Shown here: piece by piece, positions 1-5,150 of the stretch
How positions within the stretch are numbered: the stretch's first letter is position 1
Layout of the letters: every line of letters begins with the position of its first letter
DNA from: DAOUMU01 sp034409055
Lineage (GTDB): Bacteria; Chloroflexota; Anaerolineae; 4572-78; J111
DNA: 7,105 nt
Assembly (NCBI GenBank): GCA_034409055.1
Contig: DAOUMU010000293.1
Coordinates: forward strand, 1 to 7,105
Reading direction: 5' to 3'
Made by a program: the position numbers and the translations under genes
The notes under the pieces: model-generated
What the model was told of the DNA's origin: nothing
Databases searched by the model: none
Seen by the model: only the letters and a program-made list of their open reading frames with translations

Positions 1-904
1 ACAAAGTCAGTTGGTCTACTGGAAAGCCGGATGACATCGAAAGGGTCACGTCCGGTTTGGTGGGCGGGCGTTGGAAAAGCGGTGTGCTACACACGCAGCT
101 CGCTGGCGTTCGACCCGACTAGTACCGGTGAAGGTGGGGAAGTGAGACCCAAGCGACCCACCGGAGGGAAGGCGAAGCCGGGTATCACGCGTGACTGACC
201 GGAAAGACGGGAAGGACTTCGAGCCTACCAACTGTGTCAACAGACCGTCAGTGACAGGCGAAGGGGTAGCCCCGTGATGCGCCCGCAGGTCTAGTCAACT
301 TGCGGGTTCTCTTGACTGCAAGTAGGCAACCAAAGCGGACAAGATACCGAGGAACCTTGTGTGGGAGTTCCACACGCAGGGGTCTGTGGGGGGACGGTAC
401 TCACCTGGCGCAGATGGCGTACCCCCGGCGAAGAGGCGGAACCTAACCCGCGCCTTAAGGCAATGACACGGAACGTGCTAAGCCCGTAGTCCTCCCTCTG
501 GGAAAGCGAGCCGCAAGGTGAGCTGATAGGGCTGCGGGTAGAGGATGCTGGACGCGAAGCGAGCGAAAGCCCTCTTGTAATGAGAGGGATAGGGGTTCAG
601 ACTTTGCCCCACGCGAAAGTGGGCAGACTTCCAGCAGGTGTCTCGTCACGAGAAAGCTTGGCCAACCACCTTAAAACGGGCAGGCAGATGACGGTTAGGA
701 GTAATCCGAACTGGTGCGTCCGTTAACGGAGAAATCGTGTGGCGGCTCCAAGGGTGTATCGTGAAGGTGTGGCAGGTGTAGACCAGCCCCACCGCGTTCC
801 CACGATCAATGGGGGCGTTTGAGATGCTTGAGCGGCCTGATGGGAAACTGTCACGGGCCGTTCTTAGGGGGCGGGGCAGCGGCAACGCTGCCCTGCTACC
901 CGAC
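1..904 (+). mobile_element. Group II intron 1, ORF-less, 5' end outside window
   Basis: This is a self-splicing ribozyme/retroelement RNA. The identification rests on its 3' end: a 34-nt domain V at 830-863 and a domain VI at 867-901 ending in CCCGAC at 904. The 900 bases upstream are dense in short GC-rich stems with purine-rich joints, as expected for domains I-III, and hold no convincing protein gene; only short chance ORFs occur. The first bases (ACAAAGTCAGTTGG) resemble sequence normally found about 15-25 nt after the GUGYG 5' end of such introns, so the true 5' splice site is probably just left of the window. A stem ATCGTG (758-763)/CACGAT (801-806) lies where domain IV is expected, but with no reverse transcriptase ORF. 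The intron ends 30 bases before the lysE-like start codon, so it sits in that gene's leader. Confidence 0.85.
830..904 (+). ncRNA. Domains V and VI of group II intron 1
   Basis: Domain V (830-863) folds as ten pairs GAGCGGCCTG/CGGGCCGTTC, a two-base AC bulge (852-854 region), four pairs, and a GAAA tetraloop (844-847); the AGC catalytic triad is at 831-833. The linker TTA (864-866) leads to domain VI: an eight-pair stem GGGCAGCG (874-881)/CGCTGCCC (886-893) closed by GCAA. Below it pairs continue to G867-C901 with A898 unpaired. A898 is the predicted lariat branch point, seven bases from the 3' splice site after C904. All of this is visible directly; splicing activity is inferred. Confidence 0.9.
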
Positions 905-934
905 CGGCAGAGAACTTCTTGATGGAGACACAAT

Positions 935-1549
935 ATGATCAATTCGGAATTTCTTCTTGCTTCACTCGTAGTTGTGCTTATCCCTGGAACGGGGGTGGTT
1001 TACACAATTACTACTGGACTTACACTCAGATGGCGAGCCAGCCTTGCCGCTGCTGTGGGATGTACGTTGGGGATTGTTCCTCATCTTTTGGCCAGCATAT
1101 TGGGGTTATCAGCCCTCCTTAATATGAGCGCCCAGGTCTTTTCGGTATTGAAAATAGCCGGCTCTCTGTATTTACTTTACCTTGCCTGGAATATGTGGCG
1201 TGAAGCCGGCACCTTAGAAATTACTAAAAAGAGCACCGAAGCCAGTGCTATCCAAATAGCAATAAAAGCAATTGCCATAAATTTACTCAACCCAAAATTG
1301 ACCATATTCTTCTTTGCCTTTTTGCCGCTGTTCATTTCTAAAAATTCATCATCGCCTACCTTGGAGATGATAACCCTGAGCACGGTTTTTATGGGGCTAA
1401 CCTTGATCATATTTGCCCTTTATGGCATCTTGGCCAGTGGAGTTAGTGCCTATTTATTAAATTCACCTCAAGTGGTGAAACGGGTCCAACAAGCCTTCGC
1501 TGTGATATTGGCTGCATTTGCAGTTAAGTTAGCATTGAGTGAAAAATAA
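935..1549 (+). CDS. LysE/RhtB-family amino-acid exporter
   Basis: This 204-residue protein fits the usual length of the LysE/RhtB family, inner-membrane proteins that export amino acids or related small molecules. It is almost wholly hydrophobic, with about six predicted membrane segments (near 4-26, 36-60, 66-86, 112-135, 145-168 and 184-201) and a charged loop at 89-108. Family hallmarks are the N-terminal proline-glycine motif (PGTG, 17-20; usually PGPG), the GLTLRWRASLAAAVGCTLGI stretch at 28-47, and LLNPK at 117-121 before the fourth segment. The start ATG has a GGAG at 924-927 with good spacing. The gene lies between two ORF-less group II introns and ahead of a split attC, so it is probably the payload of an integron cassette. 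The substrate cannot be read from the sequence; homoserine, threonine, lysine or another solute are all possible. Confidence 0.88.
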   Translation: MINSEFLLASLVVVLIPGTGVVYTITTGLTLRWRASLAAAVGCTLGIVPHLLASILGLSALLNMSAQVFSVLKIAGSLYLLYLAWNMWREAGTLEITKKSTEASAIQIAIKAIAINLLNPKLTIFFFAFLPLFISKNSSSPTLEMITLSTVFMGLTLIIFALYGILASGVSAYLLNSPQVVKRVQQAFAVILAAFAVKLALSEK

Positions 1550-1626
1550 GCATCTTGTCTGTTAGCCTAAGTAGGAAGGGGTGGGGTCGGTTGTGCAATT
1601 GGCGGCAGCTTCAATCCGGTGTCGCC
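1550..1626 (+). other. 3' untranslated part of the LysE cassette
   Basis: Short non-coding stretch between the lysE-like stop codon and the attC. It contains a six-pair GC-rich stem GGCGGC (1601-1606)/GTCGCC (1621-1626) with a 14-base loop. There is no following T tract, so it does not look like an intrinsic terminator. Confidence 0.4.
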
Positions 1627-1664
1627 GCCCAACAACACAATGCAGGCGAATTGCTAAGGGCGAC
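1627..1664 (+). repeat. attC of cassette 1, left half (R''-L'')
   Basis: R'' is GCCCAAC (1627-1633), a perfect match to the RYYYAAC attC core. The L'' arm CACAAT-G-CAGGCG-A-ATTGC (1636-1654) pairs with 2521-2537 (GCAATCGCCTGATTGTG): 17 pairs interrupted by single unpaired bases G1642 and A1649. An extrahelical base in L'' is typical of attC. The stretch after R'' (AACAAC, then AATGCAG) is nearly the same as in the intact attC at 4011-4033. The matching right half is some 870 bases away, across intron 2. A small hairpin GCGAC/GTCGC (1660-1664/1670-1674) closes this half and abuts or overlaps the intron's 5' end. Confidence 0.75.
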
Positions 1665-2300
1665 AGGAGGTCGCATTGAACGGAGTGTTACAAGATAGCA
1701 CCACACCCAGGCAGTGGGTAGACGCCACTCCCCGGTTGCGCCGCCAGTTTAGGCTGGCGGGGTGACAAGCAGGGGAGGCAAAGCCCAAGCCCAACGGTAT
1801 CTCCAACCGAAAGGCGGGCCAGGCGTAAGACGATATGGGTAAGAAAATGAACTTTCGTAAGCCTCGTAATCGCCAGCTTCCGAAAAGGAGATGAAACGGG
1901 AGTGTGAGACAAGGAAAGTCAAAGTTTAGCAGTTGGCGTGGACTGTCCCAGTCTCCGGGGTAAAGAAAGGCCCTAAGTCGTCTGAGGTGGTCTGACAAAG
2001 TGACAGCAAACCATACGTTCAATGCGGAAACTGGTAAACTCGATAGGGTGTCAGGGTCATCATCCCGAATGCATCTGACTAGGTGGACCGTAAGGAAAAC
2101 ACAACTCCCTAGCGAGGAAGAGATGGTAGAAGAAGCGAACGCTGACAGCCGAAAGGCAACAGGAAATCATAACTGGTCAGATAGGGCCATACCCAACCTG
2201 AAAGGGTGCAGACTTCTACCAGGTGGTTCGGACGATGAAGTGGTCGAGTAATCGTTGAACAATGAGGGAAAAGTCTAAACGTAACCGAATTGGATAGCTG

Positions 2301-2329
2301 GCACGACCTCAACTGGTTTGAGGTCGTGC
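2301..2329 (+). ncRNA. Minimal domain IV hairpin of intron 2
   Basis: Perfect 12-pair stem GCACGACCTCAA (2301-2312)/TTGAGGTCGTGC (2318-2329) with a five-base loop CTGGT. It stands about 50 bases before domain V, where mobile group II introns carry the maturase gene. The ORF has either been lost cleanly or was never present. Confidence 0.75.
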
Positions 2330-2377
2330 TGGCAATTAAACAATTACGAAACCAAATATTCATTTACCGAGCTGCTT

Positions 2378-2452
2378 GAGCCGTGTACGGTGAAAATCGT
2401 TTGCGCGGTTCTGAGGGGGCGACGAAGCCGTGAGGCTTCTGATCTACCCGAT
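2378..2452 (+). ncRNA. Domains V and VI of group II intron 2
   Basis: Domain V (2378-2411): ten lower pairs GAGCCGTGTA/TGCGCGGTTC, a TT bulge (2400-2401), four upper pairs CGGT/ATCG and a GAAA loop (2392-2395); AGC triad at 2379-2381. The linker TGA (2412-2414) leads to domain VI, with GAAGCC (2424-2429)/GGCTTC (2434-2439) closed by GTGA. The basal GGG (2415-2417) pairs with CCC (2447-2449), leaving A2446 bulged as branch point, seven bases from the 3' end at T2452. The layout matches intron 1 closely although the stem sequences differ. Confidence 0.9.
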
Positions 2453-2520
2453 TCGTGGCTTTTTATGAAAATCGGTTCGGCCACAACCATTTGGGTGGTT
2501 GTGGATTACTTTGCTCACCC
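2453..2520 (+). other. Right part of the attC 1 variable region (3' exon of intron 2)
   Basis: Sequence between the intron 3' splice site and the right attC arm. It carries a perfect nine-pair hairpin CCACAACCA (2481-2489)/TGGTTGTGG (2496-2504) with a six-base loop, which would be a side arm or the tip of the folded attC. The first bases (TCG) continue a CGAC-AGGA-GTCG hairpin across the predicted exon junction. Confidence 0.5.
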
Positions 2521-2548
2521 GCAATCGCCTGATTGTGGGGCGTTATAC
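2521..2548 (+). repeat. attC of cassette 1, right half (L'-R')
   Basis: The L' arm GCAATCGCCTGATTGTG (2521-2537) pairs with 1636-1654 across intron 2; spacer GGGC (2538-2541) is followed by R' GTTATAC (2542-2548). Recombination by an integron integrase would fall between G2542 and T2543. This half resembles the L'-R' end of the intact downstream attC (CGCTGATTTGGAGCGTTATG). It also has a local nine-pair alternative hairpin, CCCGCAATC (2518-2526)/GATTGTGGG (2531-2539). Confidence 0.75.
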
Positions 2549-4122
2549 GGCACGCTATTTCAAACTGATCGGGCAAGCTCAGAGGCTTTCTAATTTGTTA
2601 ATAAATTCTTATGAACCACAATAAAACACGTGTTTATCGGGGTGAAGGATTAACCCACTCTGAACGTTATCTAAACAGATTAAGCAAACATTCTTTCCTT
2701 TCTTTATGGAGTTACCCTGGTGTCTGTAGAGATCAGGGAGGCGGTAAGGAGATTTGTGATCTTCTTGTTATTTTTGAAAAGCATGTATTGATCTTCTCTG
2801 ATAAATATTGTGAATTTCCACGAAGTGGCAGCACAGAACTTGATTGGATTAGATGGTTTCGTAAAACTGTCTGGAAATCCGCACAGCAAGTCTGGGGAGC
2901 CGAGAGGTGGATTAGGACTCATCCGGATCGTATTTTTTTAGATCGTGCTTGTACTCAGAAGTTTCCTTATGATATTCCTGATCCAGATGTCGCAATTTTT
3001 CACAGAATCGTTGTCGCTCATGGTGTTGCTGAAAGATGTAGAGAAGAATTTGGTGGTAGTGGAAGCCTCATGATCGACTCTGAATTGATAGGCCAGAAAC
3101 ACCTTGCACGTGTTGAGGATGGAGGTCAACCTTTTACAGTTGGTCAGTTAGATCCCCAAAAGGGCTATGTGCATGTTTTTGATGATACAACGTTAGACAT
3201 CGTTTTGGGTACTGTTGATACAATCACGGACTTTGTAATGTATTTGTCCAAAAAAGAAAGGTTCATAGAAAAAGGTCCGATAGTATATGCAACAGGTGAA
3301 GAAGATCTTTTGGCATTTTATTTAGTGAGACTTGATGAGAATGATGAACATGATTTCATCGTTCCTGCTGACATAGATTTTGTAATGATAGATGAATCTC
3401 ATTGGGTGGATTTTAAACAAAATCCACAGAGATTGGCACAATTACAAGCAAATCAAATCAGTTATATGTGGGATGCTCTGATAGAAACGTTTAGTACTCA
3501 TATCCTTAATGATACACAGTACTATACTTCTGAACCAGGTGTTAGAAGTTCCGAAAAAATTATGCGATTTCTTGCGCGTGAACCACGTACTAGAAGGCGG
3601 ATGTTAGCGAAGCTGTTATTAGAGTTCATAGAGAGTACGCCTGTTACATTCAGAGCAAGTCGAGTTATTTTGCCTTCGAAGGAAGGTGATCCTTATTACA
3701 TATTTTTATTATTGTCTTCACATTTGAGTTCAAGTGAAGAGAATTATCGTGAGGTAAGATATAAATTACTTGAGGCATATTGCATGGTGGTTAAGCTAAA
3801 ATTCTCAGATGCTTTGGATATTATAGGAATTGCTACAGATACGGGTACAAGCCCTTATAGATCAGAGGATGCCTTATATTTAGATGCAAGATATTGGCCG
3901 CCAGAATTGGAAGCCGAAGCAAGGCAGTTGCAGGCTGATTTAGGCTTGCTTGCAGAGCAAAATTGGTTTAGGGGAACGGTAAAAGAATATCCTGATACAG
4001 ATTAAAAGCCGTATAACAACCCAAATGCAGCGGACGTCAAGAGCTCGGTTTTTATTGAACTTGCCGTACGGTTCATAGTTATCTTTAGGCATAGTTTCGG
4101 GGCACGCCGCTGATTTGGAGCG
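2543..4122 (+). mobile_element. Complete integron gene cassette 2
   Basis: The boundaries are the two G|TT points in GTTATAC (2542-2548) and GTTATGT (4122-4128). The cassette's own R'' (GTATAAC, 4011-4017) is the exact reverse complement of GTTATAC formed at its start, which is the signature of a cassette inserted by site-specific recombination. It contains one AT-rich ORF in the usual cassette orientation, with the attC starting six bases after its stop codon. The 5' untranslated part is 68 bases with no clear promoter, so expression probably depends on upstream transcription. Confidence 0.82.
2611..4005 (+). CDS. Cassette-borne hypothetical protein, 464 residues
   Basis: I do not recognise an assigned function. 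The protein looks soluble, with no signal peptide or membrane segment, and is rich in aromatic and charged residues. Visible blocks: SLWSYPG (31-37); GGGKEICDLLVIF (43-55) followed by a hydrophobic strand ending FSDK (62-65); DWIRWFRKTVWKSAQQVWGA (78-97); HRIVVAHG (131-138); GGSGSLM (148-154); YVHVFDD (186-192); DTITDFVMYLSKKE (203-216); GEEDLLAFYL (229-238). The E47/D50 pair followed by a strand ending D64-K65 is loosely like the core of PD-(D/E)XK nucleases or NERD-type domains, but spacing is imperfect and this is only a guess. The C-terminal half looks helical. There is no clear Shine-Dalgarno before the ATG, common in cassette genes. Its AT-richness contrasts with fdrA, consistent with acquisition. 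A phage-defence role is possible by analogy with other cassette genes, not shown. Confidence 0.85.
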   Translation: MNHNKTRVYRGEGLTHSERYLNRLSKHSFLSLWSYPGVCRDQGGGKEICDLLVIFEKHVLIFSDKYCEFPRSGSTELDWIRWFRKTVWKSAQQVWGAERWIRTHPDRIFLDRACTQKFPYDIPDPDVAIFHRIVVAHGVAERCREEFGGSGSLMIDSELIGQKHLARVEDGGQPFTVGQLDPQKGYVHVFDDTTLDIVLGTVDTITDFVMYLSKKERFIEKGPIVYATGEEDLLAFYLVRLDENDEHDFIVPADIDFVMIDESHWVDFKQNPQRLAQLQANQISYMWDALIETFSTHILNDTQYYTSEPGVRSSEKIMRFLAREPRTRRRMLAKLLLEFIESTPVTFRASRVILPSKEGDPYYIFLLLSSHLSSSEENYREVRYKLLEAYCMVVKLKFSDALDIIGIATDTGTSPYRSEDALYLDARYWPPELEAEARQLQADLGLLAEQNWFRGTVKEYPDTD

Positions 4123-4128
4123 TTATGT
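4011..4128 (+). repeat. attC of cassette 2, intact
   Basis: R'' GTATAAC (4011-4017), spacer AAC, then L'' CCAAAT-G-CAGCGG (4021-4033), paired with L' CCGCTGATTTGG (4107-4118) over 12 pairs with G4027 extrahelical; spacer AGC and R' GTTATGT (4122-4128) follow. The variable central part (4034-4106) contains the palindrome CCGTACGG (4064-4071) flanked by GAAC/GTTC. The overall layout (TATAACAA... to ...GCGTTATG) recalls the Vibrio cholerae repeat type of attC. Length is 118 bp, within the normal range. Confidence 0.85.
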
Positions 4129-4207
4129 TTCGGAGGTCCGTTTGTGTTAATAAAAACAACGAGATAGGCCATTTCAATCGAGGGATAAGTAGAGGAATGC
4201 AAAGAAA

Positions 4208-4486
4208 ATGAAACGCCCGATAGATGTTTCGTTCGAACACGACTACGACTCCAATCTGTACATGCTTTCCAAGGACCCCGACGCGAGGAATTGGAAGGTG
4301 ATCGTTCATTGTAGAGACGGACAAAAGTACGTTCCGTCAATTGAGAAATTTGTTGCCTATCCGGGATGTGCGACTCATGAAGGCGAGGCCGCATGGTTGG
4401 TTGAATATTTCAATCCGGAAAAGATTGAAATCCAACGGCCGAGTCTGGAAACAGTGATTGTCAGGCATCCTGACGGGCCGGGGTAA
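4208..4486 (+). CDS. Small hypothetical protein, 92 residues
   Basis: Function is not recognised. The protein is short, soluble and mildly charged, with segments such as NWKVIVHCRDGQKYVPS (28-44) and EAAWLVEYFNPEKIEI (60-75) that suggest a small alpha/beta fold. An AGAGGA at 4191-4196 is 11 bases before the ATG, a usable ribosome site with long spacing; another ATG at 4197 opens only a four-codon reading frame whose TGA overlaps this start. The gene begins 80 bases after the attC G|TT point and so could be a third cassette. No attC with the expected R'' (ACATAAC) follows in the window, so it may instead be sequence just beyond the array's end. Confidence 0.55.
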   Translation: MKRPIDVSFEHDYDSNLYMLSKDPDARNWKVIVHCRDGQKYVPSIEKFVAYPGCATHEGEAAWLVEYFNPEKIEIQRPSLETVIVRHPDGPG

Positions 4487-4569
4487 TGGCACTTTGAGAA
4501 CGAGTGAGCTGAGAACTTGTGAAAAAACATGAGAGATTGAGGCGAGTTAAACATTTTGAATTGTATTGC

Positions 4570-4812
4570 CTACCGAATATGTTTTCTTATTACGAAAAGC
4601 ATGGGTTTTCCAAGAACGTAGGCCAGATACAACTTATGAGATTCAACAATGCCTAACTTATGGTCAGTTTTGACTACCTGACTATCTTCTAAGTCCTCTA
4701 ACCAGGCGATTAACCTCTCCCAAATCTCGACACTTACAATGACATCAGTCGCTTTACCATCCTGAGCGATAGTAAACCGTACTGGTTGCAATGCTTCAAT
4801 GATCTCTGCCAT
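4570..4812 (-). pseudogene. Antitoxin-like gene with non-homologous C-terminus, probably a remnant
   Basis: Residues 1-48 (MAEIIEALQPVRFTIAQDGK..., then VSVEIWERLIAWLEDLEDSQVVK) look like the N-terminal DNA-binding part of small Phd/YefM-like type II antitoxins: an MxEIIEALxPVRFT start, a predicted VSVEIWERL strand-helix, and an acidic LEDLEDSQ segment. After K48 the expected helical toxin-binding tail is replaced by TDHKLGIVESHKLYLAYVLG and a basic end, which does not resemble the family. No toxin gene lies next to it on this strand. A GAAGG (plus-strand complement 4821-4825) stands eight bases before the ATG, so translation is possible. It may be a decayed antitoxin truncated by a rearrangement; an intact orphan regulator is the alternative. 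Confidence 0.5.
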
Positions 4813-4839
4813 TCTGAAAGCCTTCAGATGAGTTTCGAC

Positions 4840-4855
4840 CTGGCTGGCCAGCCAG
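4840..4855. promoter_or_regulatory. 16-bp perfect palindrome upstream of antitoxin-like gene
   Basis: CTGGCTGGCCAGCCAG is fully self-complementary and lies 28 bases upstream of the minus-strand antitoxin-like start. That position suits an operator for autoregulation by a dimeric antitoxin, or a regulator acting on the divergent fdrA promoter 42 bases further right. The palindrome is seen; the operator role is inferred. Confidence 0.4.
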
Positions 4856-4896
4856 CTTAAGAAGCAGAACAGTCTTGAGATATGGGCAGCTATCGT

Positions 4897-4925
4897 TTGA
4901 CATCGATTCTAACTCGTACTATACT
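4897..4925 (+). promoter_or_regulatory. Sigma-70-type promoter driving fdrA
   Basis: TTGACA (4897-4902) and TATACT (4920-4925) are separated by exactly 17 bases; the -35 is perfect and the -10 matches TATAAT in five of six positions. Transcription would start near 4932 and give a leader of about 220 bases before fdrA. It is the strongest promoter match seen in the window. Confidence 0.75.
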
Positions 4926-4929
4926 TTTT

Positions 4930-4960
4930 GAGCTTGATTTGCTCTGCCTAAATCAAGCTC
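4930..4960 (+). promoter_or_regulatory. Perfect inverted repeat at the predicted transcription start
   Basis: GAGCTTGATTT (4930-4940)/AAATCAAGCTC (4950-4960): 11 perfect pairs with a nine-base loop. It begins within a few bases of the predicted start site of the 4897-4925 promoter. It could be an operator overlapping +1, or a 5'-terminal hairpin stabilising the transcript. It is not followed by a T tract on either strand, so it is not an intrinsic terminator. Confidence 0.5.
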
Positions 4961-4968
4961 CGCTGCTG

Positions 4969-4984
4969 TTCACAAAGGTGTGAA
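4969..4984 (+). promoter_or_regulatory. Small hairpin in fdrA leader
   Basis: TTCACA (4969-4974)/TGTGAA (4979-4984), six pairs with an AAGG loop. It is the second of three hairpins between the promoter and fdrA. Alone it could arise by chance; it is listed because the leader is repeatedly structured. Confidence 0.3.
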
Positions 4985-5078
4985 TTCCTCAAATGTTCGT
5001 CAAAGAGCGAATTCCCCCTTTTTTATTTGTGTCATCTAAACTGGCAAAATGCCTGCAGAACGCTTACGAGAGGCGCAT

Positions 5079-5136
5079 CATCTCGGTTAGTTGCTCCATC
5101 TCTAAAAAACAATCCTCGGTCCAACTAACCGAGATG
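5079..5136 (+). promoter_or_regulatory. Long inverted repeat just before fdrA ribosome site, possible switch
   Basis: CATCTCGGTTAGTTG (5079-5093) and CAACTAACCGAGATG (5122-5136) are perfect complements: 15 pairs around a 28-base loop. The stem ends four bases before the GGAGG (5141-5145) of fdrA. The loop contains CTCGGT (5115-5120), which can instead pair with ACCGAG (5128-5133), a segment of the right arm, so the two folds exclude each other. Regulation of translation, or binding of a dimeric repressor to the DNA repeat, are both plausible. The pairing is seen; the function is inferred. Confidence 0.55.
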
Positions 5137-5150
5137 TTCTGGAGGGTGCT

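Larger units (their letters stand above)
1670..2452 (+). mobile_element. Group II intron 2, ORF-less, inserted in an attC
   Basis: This ribozyme RNA is recognised by domain V (2378-2411) and domain VI ending CCCGAT at 2452. It has no reverse transcriptase; domain IV is reduced to a simple hairpin (2301-2329). The 3' end is firm, the 5' end is not. Position 1670 is a best guess: TGTTACAAGATAG (1686-1698) resembles the sequence that follows the first short stem in group II introns, about 15 bases after the 5' splice site. That start would read GTCGC, not the consensus GTGYG. A seven-base loop at 1799-1805, closed by CGGT/ACCG, presents CTCC complementary to GGAG at 1666-1669 and could be EBS1-IBS1. 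With this boundary, removing the intron restores an attC of about 139 bp, a normal size. The 5' end could differ by some 15 bases either way. Confidence 0.78.
905..2542 (+). mobile_element. Integron gene cassette 1 (LysE-type exporter), interrupted by intron 2
   Basis: This stretch holds the lysE-like gene followed by an attC split by intron 2. The right boundary is the G|TT recombination point at 2542/2543. The left boundary is not in the window: the R'' of this attC is GCCCAAC (1627-1633), predicting a cassette start with GTTGGGC, and that heptamer is absent from 905-934 and from intron 1. The cassette therefore probably begins to the left of intron 1, which would place two introns inside one cassette. 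Cassette genes usually depend on an upstream integron promoter, and no promoter is evident directly before this gene. Confidence is good for the attC and moderate for the cassette extent. Confidence 0.6.

Noticed and set aside
46..942. Minus- and plus-strand short reading frames within intron 1
   Set aside because: They lie in structured ribozyme sequence, lack ribosome sites and resemble no protein family.
1593..1600. GTGCAATT as the 5' end of intron 2, with TCGGTT (1587-1592) pairing to AACCGA (1805-1810) as IBS1-EBS1
   Set aside because: It would place the R''-L'' half of the attC inside the intron, although that half pairs over 17 bp with sequence beyond the intron's 3' end and matches the second attC. 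A six-base match in about 800 bases is easily chance, and AACCGA occurs again at 2284.
1654..2593. Several 74-122 codon frames across intron 2 and the attC
   Set aside because: They overlap domains I-VI on both strands and contain no reverse transcriptase or maturase motifs.
4546..4552. GTTAAAC, a consensus match to the attC R' core
   Set aside because: No complementary L''/R'' arm was found upstream at attC distance, and the required ACATAAC is missing.
4651..4657. GCCTAAC, a perfect R'' core (GTTAGGC on the minus strand)
   Set aside because: No paired arm or inverse core lies within about 150 bases on either side, and it is inside the antitoxin-like frame.
4982..5024. Two GAATTC copies followed by CCCCC and TTTTTT as an intrinsic terminator or attenuator
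   Set aside because: The stem would have only six AT-rich pairs and a 21-base loop, and four more C residues separate it from the T tract.
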